A stretch of DNA of 64,000 nucleotides from contig DLHF01000052.1 in assembly GCA_002483085.1 (NCBI GenBank), positions 1 to 64,000 of the forward strand, given 5' to 3'. This document shows, one piece after another, positions 25,511 to 35,642 of this stretch (positions are counted from its first letter, which is position 1; each line of letters begins with the position of its first letter). This stretch comes from Ignavibacteria bacterium UBA7675. GTDB taxonomy: Bacteria; Bacteroidota; Ignavibacteria; Kapaibacteriales; UB7675. The notes beneath the pieces are model-generated. The model did no database searches. It saw only the letters and a program-made list of their open reading frames with translations, and was not told the origin of the DNA. The position numbers and the translations under genes were made by a program.

Positions 25511-27110
25511 TAAATTGCTGCATCTCGCCCTTGTACTACTCATCTTTATTGTAGCTCGTGGGCATGGTACTGCCCAAACAATGTCTGTTAGTTTTTCACA
25601 CGCTTGGTGCTCCTGTAACGGCCAGATTAGCGCTTCTACAGCAGGGTGTCCTATTAGTCAGCCCGTGAAAATTTACCGTTACATGATTCCCTGGGAGATG
25701 AGTACAAGGGTTCTGTTGGCTTCCGGTTCGGGCGACCAGAGTATAGTATTGAGCAATCTATGCCCCGGGACATATCACTTAGAAGCTTTTTTTGAAATCC
25801 GAAAGTTTAATCCCGATACTGGTCAACCAACTGGTCAGATCGTTGAAAGAATAGTTGGTCAACAAACTGTTGTTATCGAAGGTCCAAGCCAGTTTTTGGA
25901 TGTTACGCTTAGTGGTTTCAGCGGTGGAGTATGTGGTGGCACAGGCTTTATCGATGCTACAATTACAGGAGGTAATGGCGGAAATACTATCGTGTGGAAG
26001 AAGAACGGGACGACGATTCCCGGAGCAAACGGAACCCACCTTGGCAATCTGGATAATGGTACTTATACTATTACAGTAACAGATTCCAAAGGATGTACCA
26101 AAACCGCATCCTTTACGATCTCCGGACAGAATCCGGCAATCAACTTTGGCGTTTCTGTTAAACCATCGGGTTGTAATGGCCCCAATACGGGGGAAATAGA
26201 AATTACAGGGCTGGCCGGAACAAGCAATTTTGCAGCTTTTATCCAACCTCAAAGCGGTAATAAAGTCGGCGATCGAAAATGGATTAATGTTAATCCGGGA
26301 ACATACAGTGTCAAGGTCATTGATTTAGTAACCGGCTGCGAAAAAACAATTATCGTAACGATTGCGGCAGTTTCTCCGGTAGATTTTACTGCTAATGTTG
26401 CCAATTCCGGATGCCAGGGGCCGAATAGTGGCTCTATTGTGATTACACCTACCAGTGGTAATCCGCCATACTCGTACTCGTGGTCGCACGACTCCAACCT
26501 GCACGGTAACTCTGCCACAGATCTCGAACCAGGACAGTACACTGTTACAGTGACTGATAGCAAGGGATGTACTAAAACGCAGACCTTTACGATCTCGCAG
26601 ACGCCTTCCGTCGATTTTACTCTGAATGTTCATAACTACAAGGAGAATGGTGCGTGTAAGGCTCGTATTTGTGTCACCAATCTGAGCGGTACGGCTCCTT
26701 TTACCTATAGCTGGAGCTGTGATGGGTCGACAGATGCGTGTGTAACAAAGGATGTCCTTCCCGCTACCTGCACAGTTACAGTCACTGACGCCAATGGCTG
26801 TAAAAAGACACAAACTGTAACGGCTCATCCCTGCGGCTCGATTTATACGGGCGGTGGAGTTGGTGTATATCCCAACCCCAACGCAGGTTTCTTTACAGCG
26901 AGTGTTAGTTTGGATGTTTCCTCTTTTGTGAAGATTGATGTTCTTGACCAGAATTTCACTGTTGTCTATCACGATGATAAGGGAGTTCAGCCAGCGGGAA
27001 CCAACAATTATCCTATCGACATATCTGCAAAACCCAACGGTATGTATTTTCTGCTGATCACTGTGGATAATGTACCTCCTGCTGAGGCTATTCTTGTCCA
27101 GAAGCAATAA
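25473..27110 (+). CDS. SprB-repeat T9SS cargo protein (adhesin-like)
   Basis: The 545-residue protein starts with a signal peptide (LLHLALVLLIFIVARGHGTAQ). It then has four or five SprB/PKD-like repeats of the form G.PPYSYSWS...L..G.YTVTVTDSKGCTKTQTFTI (about residues 150-450), each with paired cysteines. The last 80 residues are a T9SS sorting domain (VYPNPNAGFF...NYPIDISAKPNGMYFLLI). SprB-repeat proteins in gliding Bacteroidota are surface adhesins; a role in adhesion or gliding here is inference. The start is ambiguous because of the tandem ATG repeat. The next gene, also a T9SS cargo, begins 84 bases later on the same strand. Confidence 0.87.
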   Translation: MRSITMRSITMSSKLLHLALVLLIFIVARGHGTAQTMSVSFSHAWCSCNGQISASTAGCPISQPVKIYRYMIPWEMSTRVLLASGSGDQSIVLSNLCPGTYHLEAFFEIRKFNPDTGQPTGQIVERIVGQQTVVIEGPSQFLDVTLSGFSGGVCGGTGFIDATITGGNGGNTIVWKKNGTTIPGANGTHLGNLDNGTYTITVTDSKGCTKTASFTISGQNPAINFGVSVKPSGCNGPNTGEIEITGLAGTSNFAAFIQPQSGNKVGDRKWINVNPGTYSVKVIDLVTGCEKTIIVTIAAVSPVDFTANVANSGCQGPNSGSIVITPTSGNPPYSYSWSHDSNLHGNSATDLEPGQYTVTVTDSKGCTKTQTFTISQTPSVDFTLNVHNYKENGACKARICVTNLSGTAPFTYSWSCDGSTDACVTKDVLPATCTVTVTDANGCKKTQTVTAHPCGSIYTGGGVGVYPNPNAGFFTASVSLDVSSFVKIDVLDQNFTVVYHDDKGVQPAGTNNYPIDISAKPNGMYFLLITVDNVPPAEAILVQKQ

Positions 27111-27194
27111 GGAAACGGTAAATAGAAATACTTCTATGCAGTACCAGTGTGGGGAACGGACGCGCTGGTACTGTTTATTTGTCGGATACTTTCT

Positions 27195-30100
27195 ATGCAG
27201 AAGCAGTCTATGCTATCAAAGATGCTGAATATCTGTATTGTCCTGCTATCAGGTTTGCTGGTGGCGGTAGGCAGTGCCCGGAGTGCACAGGCGAGTACAG
27301 GTAATACTGTTTTTTTCGACCGGTTTGGCGGTTCGATTTCTGTTGAGCGTCTTGTACTATCGCGTGGGAAACATGAAGCGGTGTTCAATGCCGCTGTGTG
27401 CGAGGCCGGAGCATTTCGCGTGGAGTTTGCCGAAGATACCGTAGGGATAGTGGATAAGGGGTTTTTTAGTAATATGCCGGGGACTAAAGAAAGAACGCTG
27501 GGTGAAGAACGAAGAGAAGTAGTTTGTACGGTGCTGCGAGATCTTTCTGTGCTCATTCATCGACCGTCGCAGAGCGAACAGGTGCGTATACAGGTGCGCG
27601 GATTTTATGAGGCGGACAACACTACTGCTGCGCGAGCGAGTTCAGTATTTATCGGGCGGGCAGGAGAGTCCGGAATCCTAGACGGTGCTGTTTGGACTAC
27701 GCTGAATTCCGGCAAAGATGCTTATGGTGTTCTGGACTTTGCTCCGGATTACCACGGGTTTATTGAAGTTAACTTTGCCCGCAAATTCAATTTGCAGTAT
27801 GACGATAAAACATTCGATGGAGTAGATCTGTACACAGTTGTGCTGCACGAGATGATCCATGCTCTTGGGTTTGGCTCTTTTATCCAGCCCGAAGGTGTAA
27901 GCACAGGCAGTAGACAGAAGCAAGGCTATTACAGCCGTTACGACACTTATCTGTATCTGAAGGACGGGCAAGGGCTTACTCCTCTGCTGTCCTCTGATGG
28001 ATGTTATGCCGTGCAGTTTAACTCTGAAGTCGCTTCCGCCGATTTGCGTGCCGATTGTGCCGGGAATAGCGGGAAAGCGATTGTATTCCGGCATTCGGAT
28101 GGGGCGGAGGAGTTCATCTATTCACCGGCGGAATGGCAGGAAGGGGGAAGTTTGAGCCATCTGCACGAAAAGTGTTCGGGAGATGAGCTACTCATGGATC
28201 CCGGTATCGCTTCAGGTATTGCAAAGCGCAGACCGCATGAGCGCGAGGTTCGCATGTTGTGCGATCTGGGGTATTCGATAACCGGACGGTATGGTGTCGA
28301 CAGTCTGACAGATCGCTATGCTGTGTACGATATATGCACGAACGGCACGCCTATAGGTATCAACGACAGTTCCGGGAGTATGGTAAGTGGTGGCACTCTG
28401 GAACTGACTCTGTCAGCTCTGCTGGGCAATGATGTGGGAGCCGAAGAAGCGGACTGCATTGAAATCATAGAAGGAAAAGGCAGTCTTTCAGGGAAGCGAT
28501 TATGGCCGGGCGATAGTGTTGTGGTACTGACTGCAAGCGAAGGCTTTTATGGGAATATTCTTCTTCGCTATCTCCCGAAGAGTGCGCGAAACGGCAATAT
28601 CACCTATGTGAAAATATCAGTTCTTCCATTTCCCCTTCCTCCGTGCACATTGACGGGATGCAACTATGTGTGCAATGGAGGTTTTGAAGTCAATTCGGGA
28701 TTTGGGGAAATTGCTTCTTGGAGAACGACACAGCCCTTTATACAAGGGTGGTGGGCTGCATCAGTTGTGAAGACGGAATATTCTGTAATAACCATGAACA
28801 CACCCGATGTATGGCGTCGCCTGCCGAATCTATGGGGGCCGGATAGCCTCGCAAAATATGATGTGGATGGCTACGAAGGAGTTGATACACAGGTTCTGGG
28901 ATTTCCCGGTGGAGATTATCCTATCCCTGATTTCCCTCCACTTGATACATGGGACGGCGATCTGCTCAATCGGCATTTTGGAGGTATTCATGAGTTCTCT
29001 TCTCTGGGTCGTGTTGGTGGCGAGGCATTTTACCAACAGCTTGCAAGGCCATTGGATCATGATGGAATTCACTATATCTTGGAGTTTCATGGAGCTGCAG
29101 CAACTTTGCAATTTACTCCCCGAGATAGTATCTATGGGTTTATCTTCAGAATTTACGGCGGTACCATTAGTCCGGATATATCCGATACCACGCATCCTCC
29201 TATCTCTCCCGATTATGTTATAGGTACTCCGATTGTTCAGGTTGGAGAGTGGCAAAAAATAAAAATAGGGCCGTTTACCGTGCCGTCGAGAGTGGAGTAC
29301 CTACACATACATGGCCATCCATTGGGTTTACCTAATGGTACTGATACCTACGGCTTCATTGATGACGTCATTATCCGCGAAGCCGGTATAGGCATTGACA
29401 CCTATGTATCAGATACCTATCCCTGTATCGGCGGTGAAGTAACGTATACATTTCGCGTGTGCAAGGATGAGCCAACAGATAGACAGACCTCCATTCCTCT
29501 CATCAACTTTTTACCAAAGGGTATGCGTTTTGTCGGAGGGGATTTTGCATTGGATGGCGAAGGGAGGCTTTTTGCTGTTGTCGCTCCGGAGCGATTTGAC
29601 ACATCGAATTGCGCTGTTCTCACGCTACGTGCAGTTATTGACAGCGCCGTTGTTGGAGTTCCACTGGTCAATATTATTCTTCCTGCCGGGATGGATTCCA
29701 CCTGTACCGATGCGCTTGGGAAAACAAAGGCTGCAGTCTATCCCGCCGAACGTTCAGTAGTGCTTTCTCTGACTGCGGAGTCTCCTGTCTGTAGAAATGA
29801 AGAGATTGATGTACGTATTGAAGTTACCAATGCTAATGTTTTTGCTTTTAAGAATGTTGAAGTGCAGGTTGCTCTGGGAAATGTTTTTGAGCTTGTAAAG
29901 GGAAGTGTGCTTATAGATGGAGTATTAGTACAGGATCAGGGTTTACAACACAAAGCCTATACTGTTGTTGGACAGAGCATACTTTTTCCTCAATTACACA
30001 TACAAGCAGGTTCACCGGCAAGCGGTCAGGGGCGCAATCGCACCATAGTGCAGTTTCGTGTGCGCTGCAAGCAGCAAGCATCGATGGGCGTGCTCCAGGC

Positions 30101-31064
30101 AAAAGTCCAGGTACCGGGGCAGTCCTGCCCGAGTGCTGATACAGTTGTTGTTTCATTGCTTGATGTGCCTCCTGCTCCCGGCCTACCCACCGATACGGCG
30201 AGTTGCGCTGCCGTTGTACTCACAGCTTTATCACCCAGTTCGGAACCCTACCGGTTTCTATGGTCGACCGGGGAGACCTCTGCGTCGATCACTGTTGCCG
30301 ATAGCCGTACTGTATGGGTTGCCGTTACGAATAAATTCGGTTGTGCTGTCTATGATACATGCCAGGTGTATCGCGAGGATCTGCTGCAAATGTCCACCGA
30401 ACCCATTGCGCTTTCCGGCGAGCCGGGGCAGCCTGTATGGTTCAGACTGGTGCCTGACCGGGAGCGCCTTGTAACAGGACGCCTCTACCCGTTTCGGATA
30501 CGTCTTCGGTTTAATCGCCATGTTCTCCGGCCCGAATGGTTGGGGAATATATCGAATCCCGGTTGCATAGACATGCCGGGCGATGAATGCGTTGTAGAAA
30601 TTATTGACAGCCTCGGCAGTCCGTTCGGTGGCTACATCGATCCGGAGTACCGGTTCAGAGTACTCAACACTGCATTGCAGGGAACGCCAATTGTTGTGGA
30701 GCAGTTTGTATGGCTTGATTGCCAGGAAGAAATTCCTGTAACAGATGTTTTGTTCGAACTTAAAAACAATCTTCCGGGCACTGTTCGCCAAAAGCCGCTC
30801 GGCTCTTTTTCATTAGAGCAAAATTACCCCAATCCGTTTTCTGATTATACCACCATAGTGTTTGAGCTTACGCGCAGAGGGAGAGTGGAACTGGTAGTTA
30901 CTGATTTGTCCGGGAAGGTTGTGGCAACATTGTTGTCCGGAGAAACCTCTGCCGGACGGTATTTGGTGTCTTTTCAGGATGCAAAGCTCACTACGGGAGT
31001 GTATTGCTGTGTACTGCGAGCAAATGAAGGAGTACTGAGGCAAACCATGCTTCTGCTGCGGTAG
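27195..31064 (+). CDS. T9SS-secreted metzincin-like protease with sorting domain
   Basis: The 1289-residue protein has a signal peptide (LSKMLNICIVLLSGLLVAVGSARSAQA split by several Met) and a metal site VVLHEMIHALGFGS (HExxHxxGF) near residue 230. Later LLMDPGIASG and EVRMLCDLGYSI match the closing part of secreted metzincin-like proteases. The middle contains beta-sandwich and Ig-like modules. The final about 80 residues are a T9SS sorting domain (LEQNYPNPFSDYTTIVFEL...GVYCCVLRANEG). The ATG at 27195 is chosen because the signal peptide follows; the GTG at 27147 adds 16 residues without support. It is likely cell-surface or secreted; substrate unknown. Confidence 0.85.
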   Translation: MQKQSMLSKMLNICIVLLSGLLVAVGSARSAQASTGNTVFFDRFGGSISVERLVLSRGKHEAVFNAAVCEAGAFRVEFAEDTVGIVDKGFFSNMPGTKERTLGEERREVVCTVLRDLSVLIHRPSQSEQVRIQVRGFYEADNTTAARASSVFIGRAGESGILDGAVWTTLNSGKDAYGVLDFAPDYHGFIEVNFARKFNLQYDDKTFDGVDLYTVVLHEMIHALGFGSFIQPEGVSTGSRQKQGYYSRYDTYLYLKDGQGLTPLLSSDGCYAVQFNSEVASADLRADCAGNSGKAIVFRHSDGAEEFIYSPAEWQEGGSLSHLHEKCSGDELLMDPGIASGIAKRRPHEREVRMLCDLGYSITGRYGVDSLTDRYAVYDICTNGTPIGINDSSGSMVSGGTLELTLSALLGNDVGAEEADCIEIIEGKGSLSGKRLWPGDSVVVLTASEGFYGNILLRYLPKSARNGNITYVKISVLPFPLPPCTLTGCNYVCNGGFEVNSGFGEIASWRTTQPFIQGWWAASVVKTEYSVITMNTPDVWRRLPNLWGPDSLAKYDVDGYEGVDTQVLGFPGGDYPIPDFPPLDTWDGDLLNRHFGGIHEFSSLGRVGGEAFYQQLARPLDHDGIHYILEFHGAAATLQFTPRDSIYGFIFRIYGGTISPDISDTTHPPISPDYVIGTPIVQVGEWQKIKIGPFTVPSRVEYLHIHGHPLGLPNGTDTYGFIDDVIIREAGIGIDTYVSDTYPCIGGEVTYTFRVCKDEPTDRQTSIPLINFLPKGMRFVGGDFALDGEGRLFAVVAPERFDTSNCAVLTLRAVIDSAVVGVPLVNIILPAGMDSTCTDALGKTKAAVYPAERSVVLSLTAESPVCRNEEIDVRIEVTNANVFAFKNVEVQVALGNVFELVKGSVLIDGVLVQDQGLQHKAYTVVGQSILFPQLHIQAGSPASGQGRNRTIVQFRVRCKQQASMGVLQAKVQVPGQSCPSADTVVVSLLDVPPAPGLPTDTASCAAVVLTALSPSSEPYRFLWSTGETSASITVADSRTVWVAVTNKFGCAVYDTCQVYREDLLQMSTEPIALSGEPGQPVWFRLVPDRERLVTGRLYPFRIRLRFNRHVLRPEWLGNISNPGCIDMPGDECVVEIIDSLGSPFGGYIDPEYRFRVLNTALQGTPIVVEQFVWLDCQEEIPVTDVLFELKNNLPGTVRQKPLGSFSLEQNYPNPFSDYTTIVFELTRRGRVELVVTDLSGKVVATLLSGETSAGRYLVSFQDAKLTTGVYCCVLRANEGVLRQTMLLLR

Positions 31065-31335
31065 TGAGGGCTTTCCGATTGGGCGCTACCGAAAATTCCG
31101 AAGAGGTCGAAGGGTTGTTATCCTATTGATTTTCTGTAGTACGGCTTCGGCCAGCGGCGCTGGTCGTACACCCGCCTGCTGGTTGGCTGCCGCCAGTCAC
31201 CGGTTTACAGCAAGTGCGAGGCGGGGCCGAACAGCCACGAAACGGTTGTGCAGCGCGGTGCAGAGGCCAAGCGCGAGGGCAGAGACAGAACTGCAAACAA
31301 TTGTATTTTTTATGGAGCTATCAGGAACAGCTATT
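31065..31335. other. Intergenic region carrying repeat remnants
   Basis: It holds a family B copy at 31211-31268 and, just ahead, GCCAGTCACCGGT, a possible worn family A core. An in-frame extension upstream of the TfoX-like gene runs through it but is not a believable protein. Confidence 0.45.
31211..31268 (+). repeat. Dispersed intergenic repeat, family B, copy 3
   Basis: AGTGCGAGGCGGGGCCGAAC, then GCCACGAAACGG, then TTGTGCAGCGCGGTGCAGAG align with the other family B copies in order and spacing. Confidence 0.6.
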
Positions 31336-31695
31336 ATGGCTTACAGCGAACAGCTTGCGGAGAGAATTCGCTTGCACTTTGTGCAGCTTCCCAATGTGGA
31401 GGAACGGGAAATGATGGGTGGTCTTACATTTATGTACAACGGCAAAATGTGTGTAGGAATTATCAAAGACGAACTCATGTGCCGTATAGACCCAGGTATG
31501 TACGACGAAGCACTTCAGCAAAATGAGTGCAGGCCAATGGACTTCACCGGACGGCCTATGAAGGGGTGGGTAATCATTGGCGAAAGCGGGATACAGAGCA
31601 GTGAAGCACTTGGGCGCTGGATTGGCTTGGCTTTAGACTTCAATAAAAAAGCGAAGCCGTATAAAAAGAGAGGCCAAAGCTCTACACGGCTTTGA
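31336..31695 (+). CDS. TfoX/Sxy N-terminal-domain protein
   Basis: The 119-residue protein consists of a TfoX N-terminal domain (YSEQLAERIRLHF...EREMMGGLTFMYNGKMCVGIIKDELMCRIDP...GRPMKGWVII). In proteobacteria the full-length protein acts in competence, but stand-alone N-terminal domains are common elsewhere and of unknown role. The ATG at 31336 (MAYSEQL) has AGGA ten bases ahead and matches the usual N-terminus; the ATG at 31312 is an alternative. Its 3' end overlaps the convergent phosphatase gene by 14 bases. Confidence 0.85.
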   Translation: MAYSEQLAERIRLHFVQLPNVEEREMMGGLTFMYNGKMCVGIIKDELMCRIDPGMYDEALQQNECRPMDFTGRPMKGWVIIGESGIQSSEALGRWIGLALDFNKKAKPYKKRGQSSTRL

Positions 31696-34486
31696 CTACG
31701 ACCACGGTAAAATCGTCGTGTAGGGCAGCTTCGCCAGTAAATGCCTGCACGGCGCTGCAAATCCTATCGCGGATTTCCTGGGCGCAGACAGAAGTACCGG
31801 CGCGCAGCACATCGAGCAGTTGGTCTTCACCGAACTCCTGGCGGCGAATATTCATTGCTTCGGTGATTCCATCGGTGACAAACAGGAAAATATCCCCTGT
31901 TTCGTAGTGAATTGACTCTTCGTCGATACGCGGGGAGAACGCCGCAGTAGCCACCATTCCCAGCCCGAGGCCTTTGGGCAGGATGCGATCTACAATACCA
32001 GTACCAGCCCGGAAGTGCAGCAGCGGAAGATGGCCAGCGCGCGCTACTTGAATATGGCGCGTGTTTGTGTCGAAGTTCGCGCTCAGCGTTGTTACGTATC
32101 CCTTTTTCTCCAAATCATTGTACAGGAGCTGGTTGGTGCGTACAAGCAATTCGCGTGGCGAGAGATTGAACGCGTGCAGCGAGCGCAGAATGCCCTGTAC
32201 TTTCGACATATAAAGTGCCGCCGAGGTGCCCTTGCCGCTTACATCGCCTACGATCACAGTAATCGAATCGGGCGAGCCGTTCAGGTAGTCGAAGTAGTCG
32301 CCGCCGACCTCTAACGCTGGGCACGACATTCCAGCGATATCAAGACCGGGAATATCTGGTGTTGTTTGCGGAAGAGAAGCGAGCTGAATTTCTCTGGCCA
32401 GAGCAAGTTCGTGCCGAAGCCTGTCTTGCTGTGCGATTTCTTCGTACAAAAAAGCGTTTTCTATTGCTACTGCTGCTTGGCGCGACACTGCTTCGAGAAA
32501 AGCGAGGTCTTCGCGTTCTACTGCTGCTTCCGACATCTTTTCGCCGATAGCCAGAGCTCCGATCACAGAATCTTTCGAGCGAATGGGAATGAGGTGCATA
32601 TACTCCCGAGCGCGCAGCACTTCTTTCAGAGAGCGGGGTAAGTAGTCGACACTAAAGCCGCCGTGGAACTGCTGAAATGCCTCGATGCACTCACGGCTAC
32701 TGACATCAGGAGCTTCGGCTGCTTGATTGTCGGTATAGTATGCCAGTGTATGTTCTCTAAAAATAAAAAGCCCAACGCGTTTTAGGTGGACGCTATCGGC
32801 GAGCTTCTGCACAATGCCCGGGCACAGGTCTGGGAGCGCCAGCCGGGTGGCTATGACATCTGCAAAATCCATCGACGCCTGCTTGTAGTCGTATTCGGAG
32901 CGATAGTACATGCGGTTGATAAAGTTCTGTCCGGCGCGACCTACTTCCCAGAATGCAAACGTAAAGCAGACGGCTGCGATCATCAGAGTGATTTTTTCCA
33001 ACACCACGCGCTCTTGCAGGCTGATTGGCTCGCGTGGTATTTCCATTGCTGTACCTGTAAACCGAAGATTCGGCACATCGAGATTGAGCTGGGTAAGCAA
33101 GTACAGGGTCGAAAACGCGATGATGAGCATACTCGCTTTCCACACTGTAGAAATCGCCATATACTGAATATTGCGCCGCACACGCAGATGCAGGCCGAGC
33201 AGCTTATAGCGCCCGATGACGTATAGATACGCCAGCGGAATAGCGAGCATAGAAATTACCATCAGAGCGGGAAGCCAGGGGGCGTTGAACACGGGCACAT
33301 ATTGCGATAGCAGCGACAGCAGACCGAAAGTAGCGCCTGCTATGCTTGATACAGCGCGGATGGGTTTATCCATGCGCTTGTATTCTGCCGACACCTGTTT
33401 CCGATAGATAATAGCAGTAGCGACGATAAAGAGAAAGAGAATGCCTCCCCCGGCGAGCAGGAGAAAATTGCCATAGGGATTAGGAGCTATAAAAATTATA
33501 ACTGTACAGGAAATAGTCGACAGGGATGCAAGGATGTACGGTATGCGGTAAAGCCAAGGCCTTGCCAGCCGCAGCGGTTGCTCGGCGGGGAAGTAAAAAC
33601 GAGAGTGGTACCAGAAAGCGATGCCGAAGAAAATAACCGGGAAAAAAGTAAGCGAGCGTATCGCTTGTAAAATCTGAGGGGGAGAACCTCCGGCATTGTT
33701 AAAAGCAAGCCAGAGATATCCGAGGCATAAAAATGCGAGCGCAAGCAGGCGTGCAGCAGCCAGATTAGGCCGCTTATAGCCTATAAAAACACCAGTACCG
33801 ATATATACCAATCCACAGAGAAAAAGAGCGAACAACGGCAGGGTAAAGCGCACGCGCGCCAGCGTAATATGCAAGGTTCTGGTTCTATTGTCGCGGAGGA
33901 TTTCGTAGTTGATAGTGGCTCCCACGCGGCTATTTCGCATAATCTTGTCGGCTTCAAATATATTCTTGAAGCGCTGGCCGTTGATGCTTACAATGAGATC
34001 GCCCACCTTCATACCTGCTTGGTCGGAGGCGCCACCAGGGTACACGTTTACGACATAGGCAGTCGGGGGGATATCGCGCACAAAATTTTCGGGGATGAGA
34101 GTTCTTTTAACGCGATAGGTTTGCGTGTGTACGTCCTGGAGATCAGAGATTTTGAGCGTAATGGAGTCTGTACTGTCTGCGTGGAGCAGCGCCTTAACTT
34201 GTGCCGTGCTCTGCACGGGAGTGCCATTTACAGCCACAAGCAAATTTCCCGCCTGCACCGAGTCCGTGATATACCGGGATGGCATCGGCAGCCCTCTCTT
34301 GCCTTCGAGCTTTGCTTGGAAACTTCTGACGATATACAATGTAGACGGGGCATCGGTAAACAGGTTCTCGTCTGTAGTCGTCGAGATGGTGAATACCAGA
34401 TTAGCCACGCCGATTCCGGTCAGATATGCACCGAGCACCAGCAAAAGAGCTCGAAACAACATTGGATGGCGGTTGAAATATCCCAT
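31682..34486 (-). CDS. Membrane PDZ-7TM-GAF-SpoIIE serine phosphatase
   Basis: The order is an N-terminal membrane anchor; two PDZ-like units (about residues 70-130 and 140-215, the second with VYPGGASDQAGMKVGDLIVSINGQ); about seven membrane helices (215-450); another helix near 505; a GAF domain (about 560-690); and a PP2C-type SpoIIE phosphatase (about 715-934) with IQLASLPQ, GGDYFDYL, VGDVSGKGTSAAL, LFVTDGITEAMN and HDDFTVVV. The metal-binding aspartates are kept. The likely role is a membrane sensor that dephosphorylates a serine phosphoprotein, such as an anti-anti-sigma factor (family knowledge). No STAS or anti-sigma partner is encoded nearby. Confidence 0.88.
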   Translation of the reverse strand: MGYFNRHPMLFRALLLVLGAYLTGIGVANLVFTISTTTDENLFTDAPSTLYIVRSFQAKLEGKRGLPMPSRYITDSVQAGNLLVAVNGTPVQSTAQVKALLHADSTDSITLKISDLQDVHTQTYRVKRTLIPENFVRDIPPTAYVVNVYPGGASDQAGMKVGDLIVSINGQRFKNIFEADKIMRNSRVGATINYEILRDNRTRTLHITLARVRFTLPLFALFLCGLVYIGTGVFIGYKRPNLAAARLLALAFLCLGYLWLAFNNAGGSPPQILQAIRSLTFFPVIFFGIAFWYHSRFYFPAEQPLRLARPWLYRIPYILASLSTISCTVIIFIAPNPYGNFLLLAGGGILFLFIVATAIIYRKQVSAEYKRMDKPIRAVSSIAGATFGLLSLLSQYVPVFNAPWLPALMVISMLAIPLAYLYVIGRYKLLGLHLRVRRNIQYMAISTVWKASMLIIAFSTLYLLTQLNLDVPNLRFTGTAMEIPREPISLQERVVLEKITLMIAAVCFTFAFWEVGRAGQNFINRMYYRSEYDYKQASMDFADVIATRLALPDLCPGIVQKLADSVHLKRVGLFIFREHTLAYYTDNQAAEAPDVSSRECIEAFQQFHGGFSVDYLPRSLKEVLRAREYMHLIPIRSKDSVIGALAIGEKMSEAAVEREDLAFLEAVSRQAAVAIENAFLYEEIAQQDRLRHELALAREIQLASLPQTTPDIPGLDIAGMSCPALEVGGDYFDYLNGSPDSITVIVGDVSGKGTSAALYMSKVQGILRSLHAFNLSPRELLVRTNQLLYNDLEKKGYVTTLSANFDTNTRHIQVARAGHLPLLHFRAGTGIVDRILPKGLGLGMVATAAFSPRIDEESIHYETGDIFLFVTDGITEAMNIRRQEFGEDQLLDVLRAGTSVCAQEIRDRICSAVQAFTGEAALHDDFTVVVVKAV

Positions 34487-34647
34487 AAAATAGACAAACA
34501 GTCAGTACCGTACATACCCCTATCGGGGCTTTGCACATTTTGCACGAATGTAAATCTACGCTTGTTTTGCTCGTCGTGCAACAGCCATAGAGTAGCAGTG
34601 GTGCACAGGCAGTAACATTGCTGCTTGCAGAGACAGGGGGTAGTGCG

Positions 34648-35595
34648 CTACTTTTCTTCCATTGCTCCCATTTTTCCACTGCCCGGGGCTGTTTCTTTCT
34701 GCATGATCTCGCGGAAGCGCACAGCACCGCGAATAGGCTTGCCGGGGCGTCCGAACCGTCGCGAGTACACCTGTGTAAATTCCGCGCCAAAAAAGAGAAT
34801 CTGCGAGGAATAGTACACCCAGAATAGGATAATGGCAATAGAGCCCGCAGCGCCATAGGACGAACCGATATCGCTGCTGCCGAGGTACAGGCCAATCAGA
34901 AATTTACCAATAGTAAAGAGCACAGCGGTAAAAAAGGCACCGAGCCATACATCCCGCCACTCTATTTCCACATCGGGCAGCAACTTGTACACGAGAGCAA
35001 ACAGGCCGGTGCTGATAGCGAGCGACAGCAGATTGTTCAGTACTTGTATGAGCGATGTTGAAACGAGCTCGGGCTGGTATTGTAGCACGTAGGTGTTGAG
35101 GGCGGTAATTCCCGCGCTTACGATCAAGGAGACAAGCAGCAAAAAACCGATGCCGAGTATCATCATAAACGAGAAAAAACGAACGCGCAGAATACCTTTA
35201 ATGCCCCGCCCTGTTTCCGGCTTTACATTCCATACGGTGTTGAGCGCATCCTGAAGCTCGGCAAAGACGCCGGTAGCGGCCACCAGCAGCGTAACAAGCC
35301 CTATGGCTGTGGCGATGATTCCCGTTTCCGGTTTATAGGCATGGCGTATCATCGCTTCGACGCCCTCGGCACCGTTGCGGCCTATCAGCCCTTGGATTTC
35401 TTCTACAATCCGCCCGCGCGCAGCATCTTCGCCAAAGATAAAGCCAGCCAGAGCTATGACAATCAGCAAGAGTGGGGGCAGCGAAAACACTGTGTAATAC
35501 GAGAGTGCAGCGCCAAGCCGGAGAGCATTATCGTTGTTCCATTCTTCATATGTATCTCTGAGCAATTCCCAAAATACCTTCAGGCGTACCCACAT
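34648..35595 (-). CDS. YihY/BrkB-family membrane protein
   Basis: The 315-residue inner-membrane protein has about six membrane helices and the family pattern: LRLGAALSYYTVFSLPPLLLIVIAL near residue 27, WNVKPETGRG, YKLLPDVEIEWRDVWLGAFFTAVLF and YGAAGSIAIILFWVYYSSQILFFGAEFTQVY. The function of the family (UPF0761) is not established; an earlier RNase BN assignment was withdrawn. It lies 47 bases downstream of the topoisomerase gene on the same strand. Confidence 0.93.
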   Translation of the reverse strand: MWVRLKVFWELLRDTYEEWNNDNALRLGAALSYYTVFSLPPLLLIVIALAGFIFGEDAARGRIVEEIQGLIGRNGAEGVEAMIRHAYKPETGIIATAIGLVTLLVAATGVFAELQDALNTVWNVKPETGRGIKGILRVRFFSFMMILGIGFLLLVSLIVSAGITALNTYVLQYQPELVSTSLIQVLNNLLSLAISTGLFALVYKLLPDVEIEWRDVWLGAFFTAVLFTIGKFLIGLYLGSSDIGSSYGAAGSIAIILFWVYYSSQILFFGAEFTQVYSRRFGRPGKPIRGAVRFREIMQKETAPGSGKMGAMEEK

Positions 35596-35642
35596 GCTGT
35601 TGTTCCAGAAGATGATCGGATAGGAGGCGTCGAACTCGCAGT

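Noticed and set aside
31126..31335. N-terminal extension of the TfoX-like protein
   Set aside because: The added 70 residues are translated repeat sequence; the conserved domain begins at MAYSEQL.
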